Assembly: GCF_051020955.1 (NCBI RefSeq)
Contig: NC_135018.1
Span: 9,067,439-9,131,438, forward strand
DNA length: 64,000 nucleotides
Source: Megalopta genalis
Lineage: Eukaryota > Arthropoda > Insecta > Hymenoptera > Halictidae
Direction: 5' to 3'
Of the stretch, positions 35,701 through 49,243 are shown piece after piece. The notes under the pieces were generated by a model. That model did no database searches and had not been told where the DNA came from. It was given only the letters and a program-made list of their open reading frames with translations. Positions within the stretch are counted from its first letter, which is position 1, and every line of letters starts with the position of its first letter. The position numbers were made by a program, and so were the translations under genes.

Positions 35701-37122
35701 GAATCGCTGAAAAATTGTCGAGCAAAGAGTGGACGTAGCTCTGTTGTGATAAACTCGGCTGGATTAGATTCGAACGTACTCAGAAGAAGATTGAGGAGAT
35801 GAAAGGATAATACCGGCGTTCAATGGAACACAGGGACAAAGCTCGGCAAATGAAAGTTTCCTCGGCGAAGAGGGCGAAGACGAAGATGTAGTAGTCGCAA
35901 TAGCGGTAGTAGTAGTGGTAGTAGGAGGAGAAGATCAATGCGGCTGTAATTTTCCTATAATTAAACATCCCGAGTCGTTTCTTTTCCGTCCTTAAAATGG
36001 AAGAAGCCGGAGGTTTTCGCAAATGCATGACCGACCGAGAAAAAGAAGCAGGGAAAGGAAAGATGAAAAGAAAAACGTGCCGGAAGGACTCGAGCCTTGA
36101 ATCATGAAACTTGTCGACGTTGGTGCGCGCGAGTAATTATAAGGAATGTTTTAAATAATACCCAGCCTCGGTAATTACAATGAAATTCGCATTTTCTAAA
36201 ACCGTCTGCGGCGGTAATGATAGTGCAGTCCCTCAGACCCGATTCTAACTCGCAATCAGGTTCTGGTCAGGCGGAGGGAGCGCGAGCGAGAAAAATAACA
36301 TGGAAAATGGATGAAGTCAGTTTCCTCGGGGGGTACAGTTAATTCCGAACGGTCGGGAAGCATGTTAGTGGTTTACTATAGTTCAACGGCGAAAGAAATG
36401 CGTACCGGGTACCGGCGACCATGGCTGCGCGCGTACGGCATTTAAAATGCCGCCGCGTCGCGTCGCGTCGGCGTAATAGCTCGCGGTCGTTTAGCTTTGT
36501 TTTAGAAGAGATACTAATTATGCGGCTAATTAATGCGAGCGCGCGCGATGCCTTCGCGCTATCAGATTTAATCGCGAGGTCCGCTTCGATGCTGGCAACG
36601 GCAACTACCATTATCCATTAACATGGCCGCGTAATAATTATCGCGTTAGGACTCAATGTGTGTACTTCACCGAGGGAGAACTCGCGGTCCCTTGGCTAGC
36701 AGGTCGTCTAGTCGATTATTAAAGACAGAGACTGAATGCCGGGAGATAATAAATAAATAACGCGACGCCGCCGGTTAGGCGAATCGGGCGAACGATCGGA
36801 GTGGTTGAACGACCGAGTTTCGTGCACGGGGTGCTCGACGCCGACCGTCAAGGTTAGCTCGCTAAAAACTTAATGGATCGTTAAATTAATGAGACGATTA
36901 GACAATGAAGACACCCGCGTCTAATTTCATACTTAATCTAGAAGAGTTAATGATCTATTAATTTTTCGTGCATCTCGACTTTACGGCCCCGAACGCGAAA
37001 TGTACAGTTGGAGGTTGGAATGAGTCCGAGGTGCTGCTGTACATTAGACGTTACGATCGTCTCTCGACGGGGCCGTTTCCCAGTGCAGTGATTTTATATA
37101 AATGCTGCGAGAATCGAACGGG
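35700..37122. other. Intergenic, GC-rich patches
   Basis: CpG-rich patches around 36.2-36.6 and 36.75-36.85 kb could be promoter-like, but there is no ORF or splice context to support a gene. Confidence 0.3.
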
Positions 37123-37126
37123 TTAA

Positions 37127-37377
37127 CACGTTTTGTGCGGGTCACAGATCAAACTTTGCTTGCACGCCTAGCAGCGAGAAAATCAATGAAGTTACCCCGA
37201 AATTTCACTTTTTAGAAAATATATACTATTTTCTCTCTCTCTCAAAACTAACAATAAGATTTTGATAACAAGTACATAACGGGGATTTTTCGGATTTCAT
37301 AGGGGTTTTCCTTTCAGTTGTATAACAAAATTTATGAAAGTAAATTTTTAAAAAGGTAACAATATCTGTGTAATGCG
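37127..37377. mobile_element. piggyBac-type MITE related to 59681-59913
   Basis: TTAA at 37123-37126 and 37378-37381; left end CACGTTTTGTGCGG. The interior AACAATAAGATTTTGATAAC and AAGTACATAACGGGGATT is found reversed in 59681-59913. Confidence 0.7.
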
Positions 37378-38448
37378 TTAATTATCAACGTTCATATTCA
37401 ACGTAAATACATTTTTATATGTACATGCTGTTTGTTATTTGCATTTCTTTAATGAGAGACTTTCATTTTGTAGTTTGGTTTTTGCTGCGCGACGCGGTGT
37501 TTTCACGGATCGAGTTTCGCCGCATTTTTATGAATGAAAATTGCAAGCTTCGCTTCCTGCTCGCATGTAGTAAAAGTATAACTTTGCGGAGACATTGTCC
37601 GTTGGAACAATGAAACCCTTTGACTCTCCCGGACAATGGATTCGAACATGACTCGGTAGACATTTTCACTCGGAGGCCTCGGAGGTTGCACTAAACGCTT
37701 AAAAACAGTCACAGATTTCACATGCGCGTCGTCAATGCTGCAACGCAATGTCTTAATTACACCGTATCGGAACAATCTTGTTCGACAAAAACGTTTCACT
37801 TTTTCAGAACGAGCAGCAATCGAAGAGACGCGGAAGTAAACAATTGTCTTCCGAAGCGGCTGTAGCTCGAACGACCAGAAACTTCAACAAACCCTAACAT
37901 CGTTTCACTTCCTTATCAGTCCACAATACTATTTATCCGCAAGAATAACGAAATTCCATTCAACGTCGGATGTGTAAAATCTCCCTGCGAACGTACGACA
38001 CGTTCCACAAACTCGCGGCAACGCTGATTTCCTTGAATTTTCACCAGAAAACCTCGTCTAGCCAGCCGTGATGCCGACGGAAACGAGAGGAGAACGGTCG
38101 GGTGTATACACGAAATATCCAGGAACATCCACAGCATCGAACTCTCCGAATTTTCAGCAGGAACGACTCGGATTCGGAACTATTACGACGGAGCTTGGAA
38201 GATCGGGGCAGCGATACGTTAAAATCGATGGAGCATGACCATCCCCGATTAAAACGATCCGACTCACGGAAATGGATACCTGTTACATGTTACATCCGCG
38301 CGGCGAACCACGCAGCACCCACCGCGCACATAATCGCCGCGCGCCGGGTGAAGTCACAAGGTGGTAACACAGGCTCTTTACCTTGGCGAGGTGACATGGT
38401 TGAGTAACGACCCTCGTGGAACGGAATGCTTCTTAATTCACGGAAAGA

Positions 38449-38463
38449 AGAGAGAAGGAGAGA

Positions 38464-38511
<48 letters not shown>
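38449..38511. repeat. (GA)n microsatellite
   Basis: GA-rich tract with a few GGA interruptions, in a GC-rich stretch (38.1-38.9 kb) without a supportable gene. Confidence 0.93.
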
Positions 38512-39140
38512 CCCGATATCGTTGCCGGCAGCACTGAATCACGCGCCGTAGTTTCGGCTCGATGGAAAAAGGTAGACGCGAACAGGCGGCCACGGGATTT
38601 ATAAATAACGATGGCCGGCTATGGACGCGCTCGACGAAACTCGCGTTGCGTTCCCTATCCACACGCTGCGGCAGCCGAAGCTCGACTGACATGGACAATG
38701 GACACGAGACACGAGTGCATGAGACACAACGTTCCCGCTCCGGCTCCCGGGTGCTCGGGGGTCAAACTCGATGGGAAAAGCGTCGTCCGCGATTCGAGTG
38801 ATTACGCGCTGCCAGAAAGGATAAACAATCGCCAGGGACTTTAATAACAGAGGCTGTCCGTCGGCGCGCGTTTTCGTTGACGGTGCGCCACGGTCTTCGC
38901 GCGTAGCCAAACCTCGGTTATCCGTATCGATAATGGAGTAGTTTTACTGGTCGCAGCGCGTTTACTATCATAGAACTCCACACGAGAGAACTCATCATCC
39001 ACCTCCAACTTTTACACTCGGTTTTATACAGTTCTTACGAAATTCTTCGCCTTTGCGACGTCTCACGTACACTTTACCATCCGAATCAAATGGATCGAAT
39101 TTGATTAAATTAATCGAATAAAGGGAATTATGGACAGAGA

Positions 39141-39426
39141 TACGTGTACTTAGATATTGTGCAAGATATTATATTGCTTCCATTTGCTGATCCAGGAAAC
39201 TGGATCTACCAAACAGACAATGGTCCAAAGCACTCTGCAAAAGTTGTGAAAACATTTTTATAGATGGCAATAGTATTCGTGTAATTAAGAATTCTGACAG
39301 TTGTGCACTTGTGTAGAAGAAGCATGAAATTCGATACCGGATAACAGGCGTAGAAGATATATCGAATCTATGCTGCGAAGATGTGCTGCAGTCATTAAAA
39401 ACGAAGGTTTACATATGAAATATTAA
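39141..39426 (+). pseudogene. Decayed Tc1-like transposase, C-terminal half
   Basis: The first segment (39141-39263, ending in TAG) reads YVYLDIVQDIILLPFADPGN and then WIYQTDNGPKHSAKVVKTFL; its TDNGPKH corresponds to the second catalytic Asp block (QDNDPKH) of Tc1 DDE transposases. After a decayed gap a different frame at 39349-39426 reads RRRYIESMLRRCAAVIKNEG and on to a TAA, the usual Tc1 C-terminus (SMPRRC..VI...G). The third catalytic Glu block is lost. Dead, with a frameshift and a stop. Confidence 0.8.
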
Positions 39427-39584
39427 TGTATTATAATTTTGAGACAAAGAAATTATACAAAAATATGGATATTTCTGATGTGTACGTAAATATGTGTCCG
39501 CGAGAAATGTAACACTTAAATATAAAAACATAAAAAACTTTACAATTATTGTAAATTAAGAAAAACTGTTTCGTTGCTTATTAA

Positions 39585-39905
39585 CACTATGCCGTCCGGT
39601 GGCATCACGCCGGTGCCATGCAAAAACTGTCTGTTGTATGCCGGTGGTACCACTTTGGTGCCATTTTAAAAAACTGAAATAACATTTGAACTATATTTCT
39701 TGGGTGTTAAAAGGCAGCAAACTAACTATAACATTGTGCTTATTTAACTAAGAATTAAGTACGAAAATTCTTGGATGACGTATCTTAATTTTAGGAATTT
39801 ATATTACCGCCATCTTCGAAATTTTTTTTAAAATCTAAAATTTCCAATCTATTATACCGGCGTCAAACAAAAGAATCATATTTAAGATCTGCGAACGGCA
39901 TAGTG
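39585..39905. mobile_element. piggyBac-type MITE, CACTATGCCGT family
   Basis: TTAA at 39581-39584 and 39906-39909; TIR CACTATGCCGT on both sides. 321 bp. It carries imperfect GGTGGCATCACGCCGGTGCC and GGTGGTACCACTTTGGTGCC repeats at 39599-39662. Confidence 0.85.
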
Positions 39906-41902
39906 TTAATATGCGTTCTAATCTTGCGAAAAATATAGATGACATTCGTTTATTTGTCCATTCTATTTATATGGAATCAATAATATTTCATTATGTTAAC
40001 TGTACGTATGTCCGCCACCGTATTTCTCGATACACCGTATTGTCGAATTTATTATACTTATACCCTTATTTTCGTTTGTCTATCTTGTCGTTGAGTTGAT
40101 TCGTTTATTCGGTACGTTTTTACGAACAGAAACTGCATAACACGTTGAGTCATTTTGTTATCTATTAAGTATGCCTTTTTTTAGGATCTGCGAGGTGTAA
40201 CAGCAATCGTTATAGTAAATGTTGTCTACAAACAAGATGTTCTAATTTGATGCGTGTTATTATTCGAATTAGATCTGGTATCAAGTTGAATCGACTGGCG
40301 TTCCCAAGCTCGCGACAAAAAGTTGGCACGATTCTCGTAGAAACCACGCGGCGCGATAAAAAGACTGGCAGATAAAAATGCGAAGGTTCTGCATAACGAT
40401 TATGCAAATGCGTTCGCGTTACACTGACAACGGTGTCATTGAAATATCGTGGATTTCAAGCCTGGTTCATTGGATTCTGACGCGTCGACGCAACGGATGG
40501 GTTTGGAGTTATCGAGGTGTCGGTGTTTACTCGTGTTTCCCATATTTTTCACTTTCCCGTAAGAACGACGGCACGTACCGCCGGTCTCGGAGAACCGCAG
40601 CTGCGCAATTATTCCAAAACAATCAACTCCTAACCATGGAGATGACGAATCCGCGTACCTTCGTCAGGAGTCGCGAGTCGCGTCACGCGCGGAACCAAAA
40701 TGGCGATGGCGATGGCTGAAGGTTACTCCATGGTTTGACCGTTAATCGATGGAGAACAGTAGAGCTTACGTAACCGCGACTCACTCGTCGTAAAAACTTC
40801 TTTATTTGTGGCGCTAATTATGCCGGCGCGGCGCGGCGCGGCGCGGAACCGCGTTCGCACGCGAGCATGTACGATGCGCTCGAAATGCACGGACGAATTG
40901 GTCAGGTCTGATGGCTGTTCGAACACGATTTCGTTGTTTAAGCGACTCTTTAAAATTTACTTCGGTTACAAAATTAGTTCGCGAATTGTTTGCCAAATAT
41001 ATTGAAACGATTGCAAGAGCGATGCGAAGAATTATGTCTAAATAAACGAAATGTTGATTTTGCAATTTGGAAAAATTATAAGAATTGTATAGATAACAAA
41101 TGACGTCATTGGTTAAGCTTACCAAGACGTTTCGACATCGGGCACGAAGCAGTTAGGTCGAGTTAAGAGTAAACGTAAATAATAGCGTTCAATTTCGCTG
41201 ACAATGGGTATTGAAAGAAAGCACGATTTGCGTAACAGCTCGCGGGGAATACAACTGAAGCTCGATCAAACCGGAGTCGTATGTAAGTTGCATACGCGTC
41301 ACGGATGCTATAATACGGGTCGTGTTGGTCAGTTTATCCGAAGCCAAGTAAATTCGTTACCATAAGCTATTAGGAAGCTTGTTTAACGGAAAGGTTATCC
41401 ACCATCTTTCTGCTTCGAATCACGACGAAACTCTTCCGGCTCGCGAAACATTGATCCATATGCATCCTCAGCGTGTACGATGCTCCTGGATCGAAACAAC
41501 TCCACTATCGAGAGAAACTCGAAAGCTTTTCTACCGTGCGTTTATCTCTGGACTGTGTACTTTTATGCAATTTATAGGAAGGTTCGGTAGATCGAATATC
41601 AAATGAGAAAAACAATTTCATAATTTCACGACTTTCGAACGATTTCTGATTTTTTCTTTTACAGTTCCTGATATTACAAAACTATTTCTAAGAGAAATTT
41701 TTAGGTATACTTCCTTATATTGAGGTATATATTATAATATAAGTCATGCGAAGGTTAAATAACTCCGGTATTGGCATTGTTATAAAACAATCTACATTTG
41801 TCACGTTTTGGGCTCTAGTGTTAATGCAAACAATTTTCATTTTGCATCCATGTCAATCCGCAGTCCGTTTATTTGAAAATAAGAGAAACAATATACATAC
41901 AC

Positions 41903-42116
41903 AGTAAATTCTCTCCAATTGTCCCTCAGCTTGTAAACAGAAATTGACAATTTGGAAAGAGAGGGCACGATTATTCGAGCCTCGCGGCTTGTTTTAATAG
42001 CAGCCGATTGTCAACATCTATAAAACACGAGCCTCGAGACACGAATAATCGTATTTCCTCTTTCCAAATTCTCCGTTTCTGTTTACAGCTGAAGGACAGT
42101 TGGAGAGAATTTACCG
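41903..42116. mobile_element. Palindromic MITE, CAGTAAATTCTCTCC family, copy 2
   Basis: 214 bp, same arms and length as 30167-30381, with substitutions (for example GAAAGAGAGGGCACG). TA on the right side. Confidence 0.88.
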
Positions 42117-42410
42117 TATGTAAGTATCGGTGTGATAACCGCTAACAAGTAATTTTATGCGTTGACCATTTCGAACAACGCTGCACAAGTCAGTCGATGA
42201 TAAGGTTGTTACGTTTCCTTCTTCCTTGAGCTATTTAAAGCATCGAACCGTTTTTTTCACGCGAGCGGAGATCCAAATAATTGTGCCTATAAAATTGATT
42301 ATTTTGGTTGCCGGTGTTACGTGGTAACGACACGGACGCCACTCAAATGAGATTAATTGTAACAAGTGAAATCGATTTGATTATTTAAGAATCTATTGCT
42401 TCCTCGTTCC

Positions 42411-42414
<4 letters not shown>

Positions 42415-42501
<87 letters not shown>
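42415..42501. repeat. (GA)n microsatellite, 87 bp
   Basis: Uninterrupted GA tract, the longest in the window. Confidence 0.97.
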
Positions 42502-42503
<2 letters not shown>

Positions 42504-42989
42504 GCGTTCGCTGTTCCCTGTATTTCCACCGAACGGTAAACACTGCCCGCGGACCGTATTCCTTGTCTCTATTGATTAAGTCACCGATGCAGCGCGCAAA
42601 GGGTGTTGGCTTCCTCGTCGGGCAGAGCTTGATGGGTCGAGAGGCCGTATTTGTGTTCAATCCTGTTATAAATCGGACGATGATAATATTCTACGTGTGG
42701 AAGGATGACCGCTTATGCACAGTCGCTTCGCATAGGTCTCGCGCATCTGTCGGTTAACGAACTCCTCTACATACCTACCAGAACCGTACGACGGATACTC
42801 GAAAATCGTGAGCGTGCTGAACAACTCGCGATCAGTCCTCAAACAGACCGTCGTGAAATGAACGAGAAAACAATTCCAACGGAAAATTCGAGCTCGATCC
42901 TGGAAATTTCTACCGACTTTTTACTCTTTAATCGTAATTTTGTTGCGCTGGCTTTCTGAATTATACAATTGCAATGCTTCTTCGGTGCG

Positions 42990-43189
42990 AAGATTCTTTT
43001 CTGCATTGGAGATAAAAATTGTGTAAGTGAATTGTAAGTAATGTAAGTTCCATAAAAACGTTTTTCTTCTTTTAACAATCGTAATCAATTGAAAATAATG
43101 TAACATTATTCTTGAATTCTTCTAATGTCATTTCAGTTTTGTATTCGACTGTACACATTTTTATCATAAATGCATAAAATCCGCAGATC
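42990..43189. mobile_element. GACTGCGG-family MITE, long class (diverged)
   Basis: The right end ATCATAAATGCATAAAATCC GCAG is typical of the family. The left end is diverged (TTCTTTTCTGCATTGGAG). The length of about 200 bp fits the long class. Confidence 0.5.
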
Positions 43190-43816
43190 TACTTACGACT
43201 GTTCGTTCTTTCATCCTTTTGCAGTATTCTTAAGTTGGATAGTTTCTATACTAGTACTAATAGTATTCGTTCAATTACAGTACGTAGTTACAAAATTCCT
43301 TCATACACGTTTTAAGGAAGATGCAGAAATTTTGCGTAAACTTTCGGGTAGCATTAACACGGAACGCGTTACAATTCTCTGTGCCCCGATTTTCATTAGC
43401 ACGTTGTAAAATAATTGCGAATACGATGTCTTTCGAAATTCTTTTGGGAAACTCAACTTTCCGGCGACGAACTCCAACACATCAACGCTATTTCAAGAAA
43501 CGCTTTTTTGCGAAAGATCTTCCCGCGACAATTTCGCAGTCCATGAAAATAGTATTTTTTAACAGAGTTAAGCCAACGAATTTCCTAATACCAACTAGAT
43601 AGAAATGACACTTTAGCGATAAAGGATGTTGAGGTGTCTTCGAGCGACCTTGCTTGCACATATCGCACACACACACCTACACCGTCGCATAATTTTTCCA
43701 CTCTCGTACGCCTCGCAGAGTTTAACGACAAGTCTTGCTTAATAGATTCTAAACGAAATTGGTCGTCAAGTTTATTAAAAAAAAGAAATGTGTTCTTCAC
43801 GTATGATTAGACTGTG

Positions 43817-44220
43817 GACTGTGTCTTTACATAAAATAAAAATTGTCTTCATCAATTGTTGGAGGTAGTAATTTTAATAATTTTACATTAACCCCTTGCA
43901 GTATACCATTATCTTCACAATTACAACGATTTGTTTTTCGATCGTAATAATTTCATATGAGCGAAACAAAAAATGATATTTACAGTATGCCTACATATAC
44001 TTCAGCGTTTAAATATTATTAATGACAATCTATTAATGACAATAGAACAGAATTTTATCTCGACTTAAACGAAACGGAATAACATTCATACATAACAGGT
44101 CGTTATTAGAAACTACGATCACGAGTCAAAATCGTCGAAGTACGTCACAAAGGATTAATACAATAATATTATCGAACTGTTTAAATGTCTTTGCTGTATT
44201 CTCATATAAAATCCGCAGTC
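43817..44220. mobile_element. GACTGCGG-family MITE, short class, interrupted
   Basis: Left end GACTGTGTCTTTACATAAAA, right end TATAAAATCCGCAGTC followed by TA. Without the nested TTAA element and one TTAA it measures 137 bp, within the short class (131-145 bp). Confidence 0.75.
43892..44154. mobile_element. piggyBac-type MITE, CCCTTTGC family, copy 2 (nested)
   Basis: TTAA at 43888-43891 and 44155-44158. Shares the subterminal ACCATTATCTTCACAATTAC AA with 26652-26895. Inserted in the MITE 43817-44220. Confidence 0.75.
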
Positions 44221-47200
44221 TATATATATATGACTGACGCGACGTGCCACCCAACCAGACGGAACAGTTTGAACCTTAATTGGACAATATAAGAAGTTAA
44301 GGCATCTTCGAGCTCGCTCGCCAAGCTGGTATTTCGCAGCGGAACAATTTTTTTGCGAATTTTTCAATTGCTCCGACAAGAAGATGTGGCAGTTTGATCG
44401 AACGATGTCTCGAAAAAAATTGTGGTTTCGGTTGGAACGACGACATGGTCGCGGTTCCCTAGCCCTGGTTCCATCGATTGAACAGAAGCTAACTGTTCCG
44501 CTGGAACTGGTCGGCAGGCTTCCCGCTCCAGATACGGCGCGCAATTCCATCGTATGTATAATTTATTTTCGGCGTTTATTGTTTCGCGGAAGCTGAGCCG
44601 TTCCCTGATTGACCATTCAAGAGGTGGACGCTAAAGAGGACCCTCCTCTGCTGCTCTCGCTACGCTCCGCGCCCCGCGAACCTTCCTATAGAGCACAATA
44701 GAGCACAAACTCTATAGAGTATAGACCATAGGTAATGCCATGCAAACTGTCTGATCGGCTTAATGAGGATGTACTCCGTCTGAATGACGAGTGCGAATTA
44801 TGCGGTCGCGCGCGAATTCTACCGATGAACGACATAAACGCTGATATTAATATCGCGCGCGTTGCTACGCGGAGACGCCCGTTTCTTTTGTCGGGAAATG
44901 CTCGTTGCCGGTCGTGATGCGTACCGCGCGAAATATCTAATCGATCCGATCATCGGATCTGTTCCCGCGATAAATCCGCCGCTCGTTTATCGCCAGATCG
45001 TGGAATATCGATTAGGTCGTTATGCACCGTTTTTCTGGGAATCGCGTCGCTGTTCGCCAAACAACGTTACATCTAGTGCAATCTAGGGTGCATCATTAGG
45101 TCGGAGTCGCACGAGTATCGAAAAAGCGGACATCGATCATCTTTTCTTGTTTTTCCAGTTAAAAACGAGGACATATTTTCCTTGATTTCCGTTAGCAAAA
45201 GAAGGAAAGACATCGATTTGTCTGACGCCCGTGTGACTCTGGCCTTATTGTGTGCGAATTTTTCAACAAGTTGAACAGTTTTTTTTCACCTATATCGCAC
45301 TTCTTAAAACATTGTAATTATATGTCGGTGTCTTTTATACGATTACGAACTTTTTCATAAGTGAAATATGTAAACAACACGAAATACTTAACAGGATATA
45401 CGTAAGAGTTTTCGAGCGAGTTACTATGCCCTTAAGAAGATGAAAAAAATTAATTAACGTGTTAGGAAGTTACTGAGCCTTTTCTAGTTACTGCGTGTCA
45501 ATTGCTGCGATCAGTTCTAGGTAAATAATTCTATAACAAAAATGTAAAAACATGAACTATTCCGTATTAAATTATTTTTTTAGCATCATTTATTATTTAT
45601 TATTATTATATTATCAGCGTGCACGATTTGGCGGGATTCTTTTGAACAAGTTCGAAGCACGTGTTCCTGATGCTTTTTCGGACAGCTGTTTTTTTAGCAA
45701 ACGTATTTACTTTTGAGAGAGTGATCTCTGAGATTATATTACCAGTCGCGTGGGATCATGTTTAATCAAATTCGATTCAGGTGATTCTAAATATTTTGCG
45801 ATTAATTGCCGCCGCCGCGCATCTGTGGCGTCCACGAAATCATAATTGTCTTTATAGCGAAATTAATTTTATAGCAGTTGTCGTTTGGAGTGATCGTTTG
45901 TAGCATAATAATCGAGGAAATAGTGGCGTTCGATAAGATACTTCGGCGATCAAAATTAATAACGAAACGAATTATAGTAGCGAAGGTGTACCTAATGGTC
46001 CTAAAAATCGTCGGTGGACTGTCGATGTTCGTGCGAGCTCGTATTTTTCAGGATCAATCGATGGAGCGTAGAAGATAATTAATTTAATCACACATACGCA
46101 CACAGACAATTAAAGCGCACAATCTAATCTTGAAAGCTGGTGTCTACTGCTGAGCAACAATTCACTTGGAATGTTCGACGTATGCAGAGACCAGAAAAAC
46201 TGGAACAAGAGATCAATTAGAAAGGCTCCAGGAATAAACCCGTGAAATCTTTATCGGCCATAAAAATGTCTCTCCTTGCCCGAAGCTAGAGAATTTCTTC
46301 GAGAAGAAATCGAGACATAAAGCCGTCTGAATAATACATTATAGCACGACGTACATTAAAGCCTCACTCGCGAGGAGAATCAATTGAAAAGCCCCATTGA
46401 AAAGGCCGACAGCAGATTCGGAAAACTTAACGGACCTCATGAATGGAAACCAGTGTCTTTCGGATCGAGTGACCAAACCGTATGAATCATCGATGACTGT
46501 AGGGACAGTTATGTCACTTGGTCCCGACGTGCGTGCGTTCTGCATCATACGAATACTCTACCTCTAGTGAAGAAAGTATAAACTAATTTCATACGTAATA
46601 TCAAGAGAAACATTTTGTTGAATATACGAAACTACTCGTCATTTAGCTAATGTTACTTATTAACATTCCCAATATTACTTACTGATGTCACTTCAATATC
46701 ATCTGATAATTACGTCGGATCCTATAATATCAAGTCTAGGTCAATAATAATAATAATAATAATTGAAACGTGTGCAATCTGTCCCCACGATAAAGTTCGT
46801 ATACTACTTAAAATCTCAGTGTACTTATGTGATAAATAAAGCCTATAAAATATAATTTTATAAAACGTTTTAAAAGCATAATTCTGCAAATTTATTAATA
46901 ATTTTTTAAAAAATGCACGAAGAGTGTTGTCTACAAATGCCACCTAATTTTTGTGCACTACTATATTATCAGCTGGAACAACTGTGTTTAGAAAATTTTT
47001 TAAGATCTCGGTGAATTGCAAGCATTGCATCAGGAAAGACTAAAAAAAAGAATAAACCAATTTATATATGTAAACCGTATAAAATAAACAAACGAGTTTT
47101 TCAGATATAAAATCTTGTTTTTACCGCGTTTCACGTGCGTCGCGTCGCCGTACATATTACAAGTTACGTAAGACGAGATGTAACGTCTTCTTATTTTCCA

Positions 47201-47869
47201 GGGTTGCTTTTAACGGTACGGAGGAAAGGTGATTAACGAACGAAAAGATAAAAATAACTGGATTAAATTGCCGGGCGTGACGCGAGCAGCGTCTACGGAC
47301 TTAATTACGTTCATAAAGCTTTTAGACGGGTCGTTGATGCTAACTCACAGTTAGCCGGACGATTTTATCGCCCTTCAGGCTTCGAAGTGTCCCTTCGCCG
47401 CGGTCCTAGTAGCGAGTGTTACAACTACAACACATCTTCCGGCAGTTGGAGAGATTCTTCTACAATGCCGGCGTTGCCAAGAATAACCGTGGACGTCACG
47501 GCGATGATACAGCTATTCGTTTATATCCGTGATGTTAACAAACAGCATAATGCGATCCTCTCGACATTGCCGAGACCAGTCGACGCTTTCAAATACTGTC
47601 GCCCGTTTCTCTCCCCCATTGTTCGCGAGGAAATTCTTCGATCGTAAAATCTACGATAACATTTAATTATTACTTTTCCATGTGTTCCGCGAACGACATT
47701 ATGTCGCGTTAGCTTGGCTTTATGACGCGATTAAAAGTCGTCGGCCGAGAAAATGAATCCGCCATTATACAAGTATCTCACACCTTGCTCCGCGGACGAT
47801 AAATCGGCAATTGAATCGAATATAAATTAACGATCGACCTTTCTTTTGTATTATGTTCTAAATAAGACA
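44221..47869. other. Intergenic, nothing recognised
   Basis: Only simple AT tracts (45590-45620, 46742-46762). The ORFs, including 44155-44550 minus, have no domain features. Confidence 0.4.
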
Positions 47870-48076
47870 CCGTAGAATCTCGATTAACCGAACTGGATTT
47901 TCCTCGTTCTTTGTTACTTAGATGTTTGATTATTTCAAGGAATAACGACGAATACTTATAGAAGGACCCCTCGATTAAACCTCGATCTATCATATTATAT
48001 CGTAGCATTAATAATTTATTGAAAATAAAAAGAAATTAACTATTAACTTTGAATTCGGACAATCGAAGTTCTATTG
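47870..48076. mobile_element. Pogo-like MITE, copy 2
   Basis: CGTAGAATCTCGATTAACCG at the left, and reverse-complement CAATAGAACTTCGATTGTCC at the right, followed by TA. Shares the body with 19086-19361. Confidence 0.7.
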
Positions 48077-48964
48077 TAATAATCTTCGAAATAATTTTAT
48101 ATTGTCCTTCAACGAACGAACACGATAGCTCTATAACTTTCGTGGTTAATGGGTCGATTAAAGTTTTATTATCGCGAATGATATGATTCGGACGGGCCGG
48201 GGCGGGCCGGGTCAGCCAGCCTCCAAGACGAGAAGCACTAAAGTTTTTACGTCGCGTTTATCGCGGCATTTCGAGATGATCTTTCCGTGTACGACTACCT
48301 TGTTGTTTTTGTATATTATTCAAAGGCCCCCGGTGCACCTTTTGACCATTCCTCTCTTTCAGCTATGCATATCACTCTGGCCTATGTCTCTCTATCCATC
48401 GAGAAATACAACCGCATTGTTTACGGAGTATCCCGAATATTCCGCGGTGTATTCCAGGCGAGAGAACTGGATCATCCGTTCGGAATACCGAGATTGGAAT
48501 CTGAAAATCGGAGCTGGCATCAGCTGATATCTACAGGCCAAACTTCTCATGCCATGGACATTACATAATCGATTCAGCAGCGGCTCCTGCATTTGCATCT
48601 GGATTACCAGAACGTTTCGAGCGTTTCGAGCGCTGCGCAGACCCCGGCGATTCTTGTTCCGCGGGTATAATTGCTCGCCTTTCGGCCATAAACTGCTTGG
48701 ATCAACGTTGTTCCATTTAATTTGGTTCCGGTCGGCCGAGTCCGGCAAACCCGGTCGCCATAATCACGCGGAATCTCGTTATTCTGTTTCATTTCGGTCG
48801 TTTAGATCGTTCTGTTTTCCGCGATGTTTAAACTCTCACCGCGCTTAAAATTCTCTTTCTCTCCAACGACGAGCCTCGACCTTCCAACCTTTCGAAGAAA
48901 AAAATTAACACTAGAACAACCGACCGCTAAAAATAATTTGTTTGCATTACCGTTTTAGAGATGG

Positions 48965-49243
48965 GATAGAAGAAAAAGGGGATTTAAATTTTCGTTGTAG
49001 GTTCGGACAAAAGAGTTAAAAAACGAGTGTCTTTCAATCTTTTTCTGTCATTCCAAGTACTTACTGTAATGGCAAAGAATTTATTGTATTAGCAAAATTA
49101 AAAAAAGAAAGAAGAAGATATTTTAGTTATTGTCTGGTAGACTAGACCCACCATTATCTAAAAAAAAATTCATGGCATTTAGTTCGGTTTCGAAAAAAGA
49201 TATTGCGTTTTAAAAACTGTACGAACATTTTTATGAGCCGCTG
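48965..49243. mobile_element. Tc1/mariner-like non-autonomous element, copy B (left end lost)
   Basis: Shares with copy A the inner TCATTCCAAGTA block and the right terminus ACGAACATTTTTATGAGCCG CTG, followed by TA (49244-49245). The left TIR is absent. A TTAACACTAGAAC end at 48907 may be what replaced it. Confidence 0.65.
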
